Source of the DNA: a bacterium
GTDB taxonomy: Bacteria; Spirochaetota; Spirochaetia; Treponematales; Rectinemataceae
NCBI GenBank assembly: GCA_021813065.1
Contig: JAKALZ010000081.1
Coordinates: 1 to 7,409 of the forward strand
DNA: 7,409 nt
Direction: 5' to 3'
Position numbers and translations under genes: made by a program. This document shows, piece by piece, positions 1 to 6,024 of this stretch (within the stretch, counting starts at the first letter, position 1; each line of letters opens with the position of its first letter). The notes below the pieces were generated by a model. It saw nothing but the letters and a program-made list of their open reading frames with translations, was not told the origin of the DNA and searched no databases.

Positions 1-906
1 ACCCTGCTGTTCGCCAGTTCCGAATGCCTCGGGATGCTTCGAGGCGCGTTTCGCCTCGTTGTACGCGATGAGGTTCGCGATATTTCCGCCCGCTCCGGGG
101 AGGATACCGACTATTAGGCCGATAATGGATGCTCGCAATGTCGCGAGGGGATGTCCGAACACGTGATTGAAGGCGCGCTTGAATGACCCCTTTTCATAGA
201 GCGTCGATTTTTCCTCAGCGTATCCCGCAGAGGGATCGAGCGCCATTCTGAAAATTTCGGGAATGCAGAAGAATCCGATGAGTACCGAAACAACCTCGAC
301 GCCGCCTTGGAAGGAAACCAGACCGAAATCGAATCGCATGTCGCCGCCCACAGGCGCGGTTCCTATCATACTGATCAAGATTCCCAAGAATCCCGCGATA
401 ATGCCCTTCAATAGAGAGCCTTCAGAGATGCTCGATATGATCGTGAGTCCGAAAATGGCTACCCAGAAGAATTCCGGCGGCCCAAACTTGAGCGCCGCCT
501 GCGCGAGCGGCATCGCGAAGAAGAGCAGACCGAAACTGCCGAGCACGCCGCCCACTCCCGATCCGATCGACGCGGTGTAGATAGCCTCCATTCCCCTGCC
601 CTTCTTTGCCATGGGGTAGCCATCAAAACAGGTTCCGATCGATGAGGGAGTTCCCGGAGTATTGATCAATATCGCCGAGAAGCTTCCACCATAAATTGTG
701 GCGCAGTAGAGCGCCCCGATTGTGATGAGCCCAGAAGCTGGCGACATTGTGAAGGTAAATGGTACCATGAGCGCGACAGCCATTGTGGCGGTAAAACCCG
801 GAAGCGCGCCCGCCATGATGCCAAGCACAATCGCGATCAACATATAGAAGAGGTTCTGGAGAGTAAAAATCGCTCCGAACGACTGCAATAATATATCTAA
901 CGTCAT
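1..906 (-). CDS. tctA: TctA-family large permease subunit of a tripartite tricarboxylate transporter (3' end outside window)
   Basis: The frame opens with ATG at 906 and stays open to base 1, giving the first 302 residues of a family whose members are usually about 500 residues. The protein is the large membrane subunit that moves carboxylates across the cytoplasmic membrane, normally coupled to an ion gradient. Visible hallmarks are hydrophobic segments throughout, GALPGFT at residues 33-39, YGGSFSAILINTPGTPSS at 72-89, and a second copy-like motif GILPGAGGNIA at 267-277, matching the family's internal two-fold repeat. An AAGGA Shine-Dalgarno sequence lies 8 bases before this ATG. An ATG further upstream is out of frame and stops after six codons. 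The gene follows tctC by 91 bp, so the two should be co-transcribed. The small subunit TctB is not between them. The substrate cannot be told from the sequence; family membership is very secure. Confidence 0.95.
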   Translation of the reverse strand, partial: MTLDILLQSFGAIFTLQNLFYMLIAIVLGIMAGALPGFTATMAVALMVPFTFTMSPASGLITIGALYCATIYGGSFSAILINTPGTPSSIGTCFDGYPMAKKGRGMEAIYTASIGSGVGGVLGSFGLLFFAMPLAQAALKFGPPEFFWVAIFGLTIISSISEGSLLKGIIAGFLGILISMIGTAPVGGDMRFDFGLVSFQGGVEVVSVLIGFFCIPEIFRMALDPSAGYAEEKSTLYEKGSFKRAFNHVFGHPLATLRASIIGLIVGILPGAGGNIANLIAYNEAKRASKHPEAFGTGEQQG

Positions 907-914
907 ATACGCTA

Positions 915-919
915 TCCTT
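915..919 (-). promoter_or_regulatory. Shine-Dalgarno sequence of tctA
   Basis: AAGGA on the minus strand, 8 bases before the ATG at 906. It fixes the tctA start and lies just downstream of the intergenic hairpin. Confidence 0.7.
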
Positions 920-945
920 CGAGGTAAATCATTGCGAAGAAAATT

Positions 946-974
946 GGGCGCCCGTAAATGTATCTCGAGCGCCC
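946..974 (-). other. Intercistronic GC-rich hairpin between tctC and tctA
   Basis: On the minus strand GGGCGCTCG (974-966) pairs with CGGGCGCCC (954-946). This gives a 9-bp stem with one G-U pair and an 11-base loop, followed by AATTTTCTTC. It lies 24 bases after the tctC stop and 27 bases before the tctA SD. The T tract is short, so it could be a leaky terminator or a 3' structure protecting the tctC message. Either would let the binding protein be made in excess over the permease, as is common for periplasmic-binding-protein transport operons. The structure is seen; the role is inferred. Confidence 0.55.
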
Positions 975-997
975 GGTTTTAAATTACTACACTTATG

Positions 998-1945
998 CTA
1001 TTTACCAAGCTCACTGGCGAGAGGGGTATACACTTTAACCTTGTCGGCAACGAGCTGCGCGCTCTCTTTGGGACCATAGAACTCAAGCTTAAAGCCGTTT
1101 GCTTCCATCTTCTTCGCAAACTCCGCATCGCGATTGATCTTCTCGAACGCTTGCGCAAGCACATTGATCACGCTCTCGGGAGTGTTCGGAGGAACCGCGG
1201 CACCACGGTAGGCGCCCTCAACGAGGTCGTAACCGAGCTCTCTGAAAGTTGGGATATTGGAGAGCGACGATACTCTCTTTTCGCTGGCAACGGCGAGAAT
1301 CCGAACCTGGCCCTCGTATTGATTGCCCATGGTCGTGTAGGTCATGAGGGCGGACACGTGTCCGCCGAGAAGCGCTGGAATCGCGTCCGCGGATCCGGTA
1401 AATGGAATGTACGTGGTTTTGATTCCCGCGAGCTTATTAAGCAACACCAGCCCGATCTCGTTGGCCGACGCGCTCGCGCTGCCGCCGACGATTACCGCGC
1501 CAGGATTGGCCTTTGCGTATTTTATGAAGTCATCCAAGGTTTTGAACGGACTCGTGGCGCTCACCGCGAGGATATTCGGCGTGGACATGAAGGTGTACAC
1601 AGGTATGATCTCGTTTGTTTTGTAGCCAGCGTTGCTGAGCGTAAGCGGTTGAAGAATAATGTGGGGAAGATTGTAGCCCATGAAGTTGTAGCCGTCCGGT
1701 TTTGTCCTCACAAGTTCGGCCCAGCCGACCGCGCCACCACCACCAATCTTGTACGAAACCATTACTTTCTGACCGAGGATTTTCTCGAGCAAGGGCTGCT
1801 GCGCCCGCGCAAAAATGTCCGATTCCCCGCCCGGATTGAAGGGAATGATGTAGTTGAGCGGTTTCTGCGGGAATTGCGCGAACGCGGAACCAACGCATAC
1901 GAGTGCGACAATGAGAACCACAGCCAGGCGTTTGACCGTTTTCAT
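998..1945 (-). CDS. tctC: TctC/Bug-family periplasmic carboxylate-binding protein
   Basis: A 315-residue protein, the usual length for the family. It is the extracytoplasmic receptor that captures an organic acid and delivers it to TctA(B). Residues 1-23 form a signal peptide: KTVKR, a hydrophobic core, then AFA before Q24, a signal peptidase I site. A Cys at 17 sits in a poor lipobox (ALVC), so lipidation is less likely but possible given relaxed spirochaetal lipoboxes. Family motifs are PFNPGGESDIFAR (35-47), a Gly-rich IGGGGAVGW (67-75), and PFTGSADAIPALLGGHV (181-197). The first and last correspond to the two ligand-carboxylate-binding loops of Bug proteins. The ATG at 1945 is preceded by a strong AAGGAGG 6 bases away. 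The gene lies 75 bp after the hydro-lyase small subunit and 91 bp before tctA. The ligand is unknown; the cluster suggests a hydroxy-di- or tricarboxylate. Confidence 0.94.
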   Translation of the reverse strand: MKTVKRLAVVLIVALVCVGSAFAQFPQKPLNYIIPFNPGGESDIFARAQQPLLEKILGQKVMVSYKIGGGGAVGWAELVRTKPDGYNFMGYNLPHIILQPLTLSNAGYKTNEIIPVYTFMSTPNILAVSATSPFKTLDDFIKYAKANPGAVIVGGSASASANEIGLVLLNKLAGIKTTYIPFTGSADAIPALLGGHVSALMTYTTMGNQYEGQVRILAVASEKRVSSLSNIPTFRELGYDLVEGAYRGAAVPPNTPESVINVLAQAFEKINRDAEFAKKMEANGFKLEFYGPKESAQLVADKVKVYTPLASELGK

Positions 1946-1951
1946 GAAAAG

Positions 1952-1958
1952 CCTCCTT
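1952..1958 (-). promoter_or_regulatory. Shine-Dalgarno sequence of tctC
   Basis: AAGGAGG on the minus strand, 6 bases before the ATG at 1945. It is the strongest ribosome-binding site in the window, in keeping with high synthesis of a binding protein. Confidence 0.85.
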
Positions 1959-1959
1959 G

Positions 1960-1987
1960 AAAAAATGCCTTCCCATAAGGGAGCGGC
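1960..1987 (-). terminator. Weak hairpin plus T6 tract upstream of tctC (possible attenuator)
   Basis: In the 75-bp gap before tctC the minus strand has GCC-GC-TCCC-TTAT-GGGA-A-GGC, followed by A and six T residues. The stem is only 4 + 3 bp with an asymmetric internal loop, so it is a marginal terminator. The T tract ends one base before the tctC SD. I see no convincing promoter in the gap, so complete termination here would silence tctC and tctA. Partial attenuation or no function is more likely. Confidence 0.25.
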
Positions 1988-2020
1988 TCGTTCACCTATA
2001 TATGATTATTTGTTCCAATT

Positions 2021-2503
2021 TTACGATTTGTAAAGCGCAAATACCCCACCTTTCTCAATTAATTCGAGAATATTTCCAGGAAGCGGTGGAAAGTTATGCG
2101 AAACACCTTTCGATTTAATTATCCCTTTGAATAGATTTATATCAATATCATCTCCGTCGGCAAGCCTATATTCATCGAGTTCGGGAATCATAATGGCGGG
2201 CAACGCGAGATTTATGCAGTTTCGGTAAAAAATGCGCGCAAAGGATTTGGCGACGACTGCCGCCACGCCCGCGTTTTTCAGCGTGATCACCGCGTGCTCT
2301 CTGCTCGAGCCGCAGCCAAAATTCGTCCCCGCGACGATTACCCCGCCTTTGGCAAAACGGGTGTGGAAGGTAGGATCCGCTCCCTCCATCGCGTGCTGGC
2401 CTATCTCGGCGTGCTCCGTGAGTTCGAGATATCTGCCCGGATAAATCTGATCTGTGTCGATATTGTTTCCGAATGTGTAGATACAACCGTGAATCGTGTT
2501 CAT
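2021..2503 (-). CDS. Small subunit of an isopropylmalate isomerase / dimethylmalate dehydratase family hydro-lyase (LeuD/DmdB-like)
   Basis: A 160-residue protein, typical of the compact archaeal/clostridial LeuD type rather than the roughly 200-residue enterobacterial LeuD. It is the swivelling subunit that closes over the [4Fe-4S] large subunit and supplies substrate-side-chain specificity. Motifs: FGNNIDTDQIYPGRYL (11-26), GTNFGCGSSREHA (59-71) and FARIFYRNCINLALP (88-102). The specificity loop after PGR reads YLEL (25-28). From memory, characterised Methanocaldococcus enzymes have YLVY (isopropylmalate) or YLRT (homoaconitase), so the substrate may be another malate-type acid. The ATG lies 15 bp after the large-subunit stop and is preceded by AGGAGG, which overlaps that stop codon (TAGGAGG), so the two genes are translationally close. 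With no leuA or leuB nearby and a transporter downstream, a catabolic role is favoured over leucine synthesis. Confidence 0.93.
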   Translation of the reverse strand: MNTIHGCIYTFGNNIDTDQIYPGRYLELTEHAEIGQHAMEGADPTFHTRFAKGGVIVAGTNFGCGSSREHAVITLKNAGVAAVVAKSFARIFYRNCINLALPAIMIPELDEYRLADGDDIDINLFKGIIKSKGVSHNFPPLPGNILELIEKGGVFALYKS

Positions 2504-2514
2504 TAGTGTGGATC

Positions 2515-2520
2515 CCTCCT
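2515..2520 (-). promoter_or_regulatory. Shine-Dalgarno sequence of the hydro-lyase small subunit
   Basis: AGGAGG on the minus strand, 11 bases before the ATG at 2503 and overlapping the TAG stop (2521-2519) of the large-subunit gene. The spacing is on the long side. The overlap suggests translational coupling of the two subunits. Confidence 0.7.
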
Positions 2521-3778
2521 AATTATTCGAGAGCGATCTCGGATCGGTGATCGTTCCAGAAATCGCCGAGGCCGCGGCGGTCGCGGGCGAGACGACATAG
2601 ATTCTGCCGTCGGTGCTGCCCATGCGGCCGGGAAAATTGCGCGATGAGGTAGTGAGGCAGACTTCGCCGCTCGCGATAATGCCCTCATGCGCGCCGAGAC
2701 ATGGGCCGCAGCCGGGTGTGGAGAACACCGCGCCCGACTCTGTCAGGGTTTGGACATACCCGTACGCAAGCGCTTCTTTAAAGATCACCTCGGACGCGGG
2801 GATGATGACGAGCCGTGTGCCTTCGGCAACTTTTTTCCCTTTGAGGATGTCCGCCGCGGTTCTGAGGTCGTTAAGCCTTCCGCCAGTGCAGGTTCCGATG
2901 AATATCTGGTCGATATGCGTGCCTCGCTGATCCTTCACAAGCGCGAGATTGTCGACGCTCCCGGGGAGGGCCGCGCTGGGTTCGATGGCGCTCGCGTCGA
3001 AGCGATGCTCCTCAGAGTAGCGATAGTCAGGGTCGGTCGAGACCTCGCGCACTGCGCGGGTAACACCGTATCTCGCGAGGTACTCCCAGGTTTTCTGGTC
3101 AGGTTGAATGTACGCGCACTTGGCTCCCATCTCGACGCTCATGTTGCAGAGCACGAGGCGTTCCTCCACAGAAAGCGCGCTGACCGTCGATCCGGAAAAC
3201 TCCACACATTTATAGATTGCCGCGTCCTGCTTTAAAACGCCGATGACATGGAGAATCAAGTCCTTCGCCATGACGCCGGGTTTCAGGTCACCGTCGAAGA
3301 TTATGCGCATCACCTCAGGCACTCTGAACCAGAGAGAACCATTGCGGAGAATGAGGGCCATGTCGGTGGCGCCTACGCCGGTGCCAAAAGCTCCGAGGGC
3401 GCCGAGCGTGGTCGTGTGGGAATCCGTCTCGACAACAAGCGATCCGGGCGCGACATAGCCATGCTCGATCAATACCTGGTGGCATACTCCCTTTCCGATA
3501 TCGAAGAGCGCCTTGATACCCATCTTTGCGCAGAATTCGCGCATCTGCTTGTGATTGTCGGCAGCCTTGATGGTGGGCGCTGGCGAGTAGTGATCGAAGA
3601 CAAAGGTTGTCCGCTCGGGGTGCGCGACGCTCGTTCCGCCGAGTTCATAGAACGATTTCACGACTTGGAGGTAGAGATCGTTGACCTCTCCTACGTCAAC
3701 TTCCGCGGTGACAATTTCTCCCGCGGTGACCGAGGGCTTGCCCGATGCCTGGGCAAGGATTTTTTCGATTGCGTGCAT
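2519..3778 (-). CDS. Large [4Fe-4S] subunit of an isopropylmalate isomerase / homoaconitase / dimethylmalate dehydratase family hydro-lyase (LeuC/HacA/DmdA-like)
   Basis: 419 residues from the chosen start, the length of the archaeal/clostridial LeuC branch. This subunit holds the iron-sulphur cluster that abstracts hydroxyl and adds or removes water on a hydroxy-di- or tricarboxylate. The three cluster cysteines are present: C297 in GTCTGGR, and C357 and C360 in PGCGPC. Other family motifs are ETDSHTTTLGALGAFGTGVGATDMA beginning near residue 117 (SHTTT replaces the usual SHTCT), NMSVEMGAK (212-220) and SRNFPGRMGS (379-388). The frame is open to an ATG at 3811, but that ATG lies inside the -24 element of the sigma-54 promoter. 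Homologues also begin at the MHAIEKILA-type sequence encoded from 3778. No SD precedes 3778, which fits a leaderless transcript. It is the first gene of the operon; the small subunit follows after 15 bp. The exact substrate is unresolved: isopropylmalate, citramalate, homocitrate or 2,3-dimethylmalate are all possible. Confidence 0.94.
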   Translation of the reverse strand: MHAIEKILAQASGKPSVTAGEIVTAEVDVGEVNDLYLQVVKSFYELGGTSVAHPERTTFVFDHYSPAPTIKAADNHKQMREFCAKMGIKALFDIGKGVCHQVLIEHGYVAPGSLVVETDSHTTTLGALGAFGTGVGATDMALILRNGSLWFRVPEVMRIIFDGDLKPGVMAKDLILHVIGVLKQDAAIYKCVEFSGSTVSALSVEERLVLCNMSVEMGAKCAYIQPDQKTWEYLARYGVTRAVREVSTDPDYRYSEEHRFDASAIEPSAALPGSVDNLALVKDQRGTHIDQIFIGTCTGGRLNDLRTAADILKGKKVAEGTRLVIIPASEVIFKEALAYGYVQTLTESGAVFSTPGCGPCLGAHEGIIASGEVCLTTSSRNFPGRMGSTDGRIYVVSPATAAASAISGTITDPRSLSNN

Positions 3779-3788
3779 AAAAGATTTT

Positions 3789-3806
3789 ATGCAAAACCTG
3801 TGCCAA
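3789..3806 (-). promoter_or_regulatory. Sigma-54 (-24/-12) promoter of the hydro-lyase/transporter operon
   Basis: The minus strand reads TTGGCACAGGTTTTGCAT. It matches the sigma-54 consensus TGGCAC-N5-TTGC, with GG (3804-3803) and GC (3792-3791) separated by exactly 10 bases as required. By the usual spacing, transcription would start near 3779-3781, i.e. 1-3 bases before the ATG at 3778. The adjacent upstream gene encodes a sigma-54 activator with an intact GAFTGA loop, which strongly supports function. The element is seen directly; activity is inferred. Confidence 0.88.
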
Positions 3807-3948
3807 AACATAATATTTCAAGTCAAATACCACAAAGAAGTCTAGGCCTCGCGAACTTATTCTTGAATCGAATGAAAATAAAGGAGCTCTGCTAATCACG
3901 TGCCCGCATATACGCTTCGAAAGAAAGAGCATACTTTCACAAGAGTGT

Positions 3949-3999
3949 GTTGCAATTTGCAACGTTATTGCCACTTTGCGCAACACCGCATCGGTTGCG
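3949..3999. promoter_or_regulatory. Candidate upstream activator sites (TTGC-type palindromes)
   Basis: Perfect 15-bp palindrome GTTGCAATTTGCAAC at 3949-3963, then TTGCGCAA at 3976-3983. A further GTTGCG half-site at 3994-3999 faces the GCAAC at 3980-3984. The two palindrome centres are about 23 bp apart, roughly two helical turns. They lie about 177 and 200 bp upstream of the predicted sigma-54 start, a normal distance for enhancer-type activator sites reached by DNA looping. The likely binder is the Fis-type HTH of the activator encoded just upstream. The palindromes are seen; binding is inferred. Confidence 0.6.
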
Positions 4000-4006
4000 A
4001 TATATG

Positions 4007-4022
4007 CGCGCCGGGGAGCGCG
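4007..4022 (-). other. Small GC hairpin after the activator gene
   Basis: CGCGC-TCCCCG-GCGCG on the minus strand starts 23 bases after the activator stop codon. The 5-bp all-GC stem has no T tract after it, so it is not a canonical intrinsic terminator. It may only protect the 3' end of the activator mRNA. Read-through into the downstream operon cannot be excluded. Confidence 0.25.
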
Positions 4023-4045
4023 GGGCGGAATTTCGCGTAATATTC

Positions 4046-5953
4046 TCAGGTTTTCAAACGGCGCCAGAGGGTCGTTCTATGGATTCCCAATTTTTTCGCG
4101 GCTTCCTGGACACTACCCTTCGCGCGTACGAAATCGCGCAATCGCTTCGGATCATCGAGGATGCCAATCGGTACAATCTCCTCAATAGGGGATGTGTCTA
4201 TGGGATTTAGCCCAAATGAATCGCGGCTCGTCAAGACATCCGAATGTTCCGCGTTTCCCGCGCGCAGGAGCGTCGTGGCGAACGCGGTGTCGAGTTCATC
4301 CTGATCGCAGATTGCCGATACCCGCTCGCAAAAATTCTTGAGTTCCCGCACGTTTCCAGGCCAGCTGTACGATTCAAGGTAGCTTCCGCACTGAGCGGAA
4401 ATGGAGAGCTTGGAAGCGCAGCTTTCGGTTTCCGAGAGCATGCGGTCGATAAGAGGAAGCACATCCTCTCGACGTTCTCGGAGAGGAGGAATGAAGAGAT
4501 TGAGCACATTGAGGCGCCAATACAGGTCGATCCTGAAGCTCCCCTCATTGGTCAGCTTCTCAAGATTGCGATTGGTGGCCGCAATAATACGCACATCGAT
4601 AGGCAAGATCTTGTCATCGCCGAGGCGCATCACCTCGTGCTCCTGGAGCACGCGCAAGAGGCGCGCCTGCAGATGAAAGGGCATCTCCGAGATCTCGTCC
4701 AGAAATATAGTGCCGCCGTGGGCGAGCTCAAATATGCCTGGCTTGCCTTTCTTTCGCGCGCCCGTAAAGGCGCCGTCCACATAGCCGAAGAGTTCGCTCT
4801 CGATAAGAGTTTCGGGAATCGCGGCGCAGTTCATAGCGATAAAGGGGCGCAGCCTGCGGTCGCTCGCGTTGTGGATACTCTGCGCGAACACTTCTTTGCC
4901 CACGCCTGATTCGCCTTGAATGAGAATTGATGCGTTCGTACCAGCGAATCGCTTCGCGAGCGACACTGTGCGCAGGGTTAATTCGTCGCGCGCGACAATA
5001 TCGGCAAAATTGAACTTCGCGGTGTAGCCCTTGAGGTACATTTCGCGGCGAATTTCCTCTTCCATGGCCTGAATGTGGCTTACATCCTGGAGCGTGGCGA
5101 CCGAGCTCGCGGTAGCACCCTTCACCGCGACAGGCTGTACATTCACCAAGACACGCGTGTCGCCGAACTGGAGTATTTTTCGCGCTTCGCGCCCCTGCGT
5201 GAGCATCTCTTTGAGGGTCTCGGGAAGCGCGAGGTCGCCACCTTCCCGACCATGAATGTGCGCGCGGAGCAGACTCTTCGCCGCGCCGTTCATGCGTGAG
5301 ATCGTTCCCCGCTCATCGACGGCGATCACTGCCTCGCTGATGCTCTCGGTGATGATCCTGAGCTCCTCGGCACGCCGCCTGTTGAGACGCTGGGCAGCAA
5401 CAATTCGATTCGCCTCATCCAGCGCGTATTTCACCGAAGTCTCGCCTGACTCTATGAGCACGACGGGCAGCCCATTTTTACGAGCAAGTGAATAGGTTGT
5501 GACGCCACCCAAAAGCACATCCATGCCTTCGGCCATGGCGACGCGCATTTTGTCTTCGACATTTTCACCGATGGAGAGTTCGTAGCAGGTGATATCGAGG
5601 TTGAGAAACGGCAGGAAATCCTTGAGCTGCTGGATCATGTTGGGAAAGGAAACAACGCCGATTCTGAAGGTATCCTTACGGATGAGACGGCGTGCCTTTT
5701 CTAGAGCGATCGCGAGATCCCGCGCCGTTACCTGCATTTCGACGATCGGTATTCCCGACCCCATCTCGCGTAGCACCAGCACGGTGCCACCGCGGCTCAC
5801 CAACACTTCGGCTTCGTCCAAGTGCCGCTGGGCGACAGGAATCGCGGATTCCAAAAGCCCCTGCTCGACGACGATTTTCTCTTCGGTCGAAGTCGAGAGC
5901 TGTCTCACAGTAGTTTCGATCCGATTGTCCGGCGCGATAAAAATGATGGACAT
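4046..5953 (-). CDS. Sigma-54-dependent transcriptional activator with PrpR-type N-terminal sensor domain
   Basis: 635 residues with a full enhancer-binding-protein layout. Residues 1 to about 195 form a PrpR_N sensor (IIFIAPDN at the start, LVSRGGT 51-57, IPIVEM 68-73), the domain that senses 2-methylcitrate in PrpR. About 196-300 is a PAS-like domain (ESISEAVIAVDERGTISRMN), ending in a charged helical linker. About 310-545 is the AAA+ domain: Walker A GESGVGKE (347-354), sigma-54-contacting GAFTGA (394-399), Walker B GGTIFLDEI (413-421), sensor I AATN, arginine-finger region RIDLYWRLN (474-482) and WPGNVREL (531-538). Residues about 605-635 are a Fis-type HTH (GSVQEAAKKLGIHRTTLWRRL). All catalytic motifs look intact. 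There is no receiver domain, so control is probably by ligand rather than phosphorylation. The start at 5953 fits the family N-terminus. It has no SD and lies 6 bases after an extended -10 box, suggesting a leaderless message. The likely target is the sigma-54 promoter 267 bp downstream. The ligand is unknown. Confidence 0.95.
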   Translation of the reverse strand: MSIIFIAPDNRIETTVRQLSTSTEEKIVVEQGLLESAIPVAQRHLDEAEVLVSRGGTVLVLREMGSGIPIVEMQVTARDLAIALEKARRLIRKDTFRIGVVSFPNMIQQLKDFLPFLNLDITCYELSIGENVEDKMRVAMAEGMDVLLGGVTTYSLARKNGLPVVLIESGETSVKYALDEANRIVAAQRLNRRRAEELRIITESISEAVIAVDERGTISRMNGAAKSLLRAHIHGREGGDLALPETLKEMLTQGREARKILQFGDTRVLVNVQPVAVKGATASSVATLQDVSHIQAMEEEIRREMYLKGYTAKFNFADIVARDELTLRTVSLAKRFAGTNASILIQGESGVGKEVFAQSIHNASDRRLRPFIAMNCAAIPETLIESELFGYVDGAFTGARKKGKPGIFELAHGGTIFLDEISEMPFHLQARLLRVLQEHEVMRLGDDKILPIDVRIIAATNRNLEKLTNEGSFRIDLYWRLNVLNLFIPPLRERREDVLPLIDRMLSETESCASKLSISAQCGSYLESYSWPGNVRELKNFCERVSAICDQDELDTAFATTLLRAGNAEHSDVLTSRDSFGLNPIDTSPIEEIVPIGILDDPKRLRDFVRAKGSVQEAAKKLGIHRTTLWRRLKT

Positions 5954-5959
5954 GCCGCA

Positions 5960-5968
5960 AGTATAGCA
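5960..5968 (-). promoter_or_regulatory. Extended -10 promoter of the activator gene
   Basis: TGCTATACT on the minus strand is a TGn extended -10 box (TATACT at 5965-5960). Only 6 bases separate it from the ATG at 5953, so transcription would start at or within a base of the A of the start codon. No recognisable -35 hexamer lies at 16-18 bp, as is common for extended -10 promoters. Confidence 0.6.
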
Positions 5969-6008
5969 CAGGAAAAGCGCCGACTCTGTACCCTAAAAAC
6001 GCGCCGCG

Positions 6009-6017
6009 TGCTACAAT
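6009..6017 (+). promoter_or_regulatory. Extended -10 promoter of the parE-like gene
   Basis: TGCTACAAT is a TGn extended -10 box (TACAAT at 6012-6017), 7 bases before the GTG at 6025. Transcription would begin on or next to the start codon. No clear -35 element is visible. It has the same architecture as the divergent activator promoter and faces away from it. Confidence 0.6.
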
Positions 6018-6024
6018 GTGATCC

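Noticed and set aside
263..580. Plus-strand frame of 105 codons in the first 600 bases
   Set aside because: It lies wholly opposite the convincingly coding tctA frame and gives a low-complexity Pro/Lys/Ser-rich peptide.
995..1960. Long open frame on the plus strand (about 321 codons) exactly opposite tctC
   Set aside because: It mirrors tctC almost end to end, has no SD, signal or recognisable domain, and is Arg/His-rich in the way antisense frames of GC-biased genes are. A codon-bias shadow explains it.
1994..2018. Possible sigma-70 promoter (TTGGAA ... TATATA) before tctC
   Set aside because: The spacer is only about 10 bases, far from 16-18, and there is no TGn extension. tctC is better explained as part of the upstream operon.
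3779..3811. Eleven extra N-terminal codons of the large subunit (start at ATG 3811)
   Set aside because: This ATG lies within the sigma-54 promoter, has no SD, and family members begin at the residue encoded from 3778.
3696..3986. Minus-strand frame of 96 codons running from the regulatory region into the hydro-lyase large-subunit gene
   Set aside because: It overlaps the sigma-54 promoter and the conserved large-subunit coding region in another frame, has no SD, and the peptide has no recognisable features.
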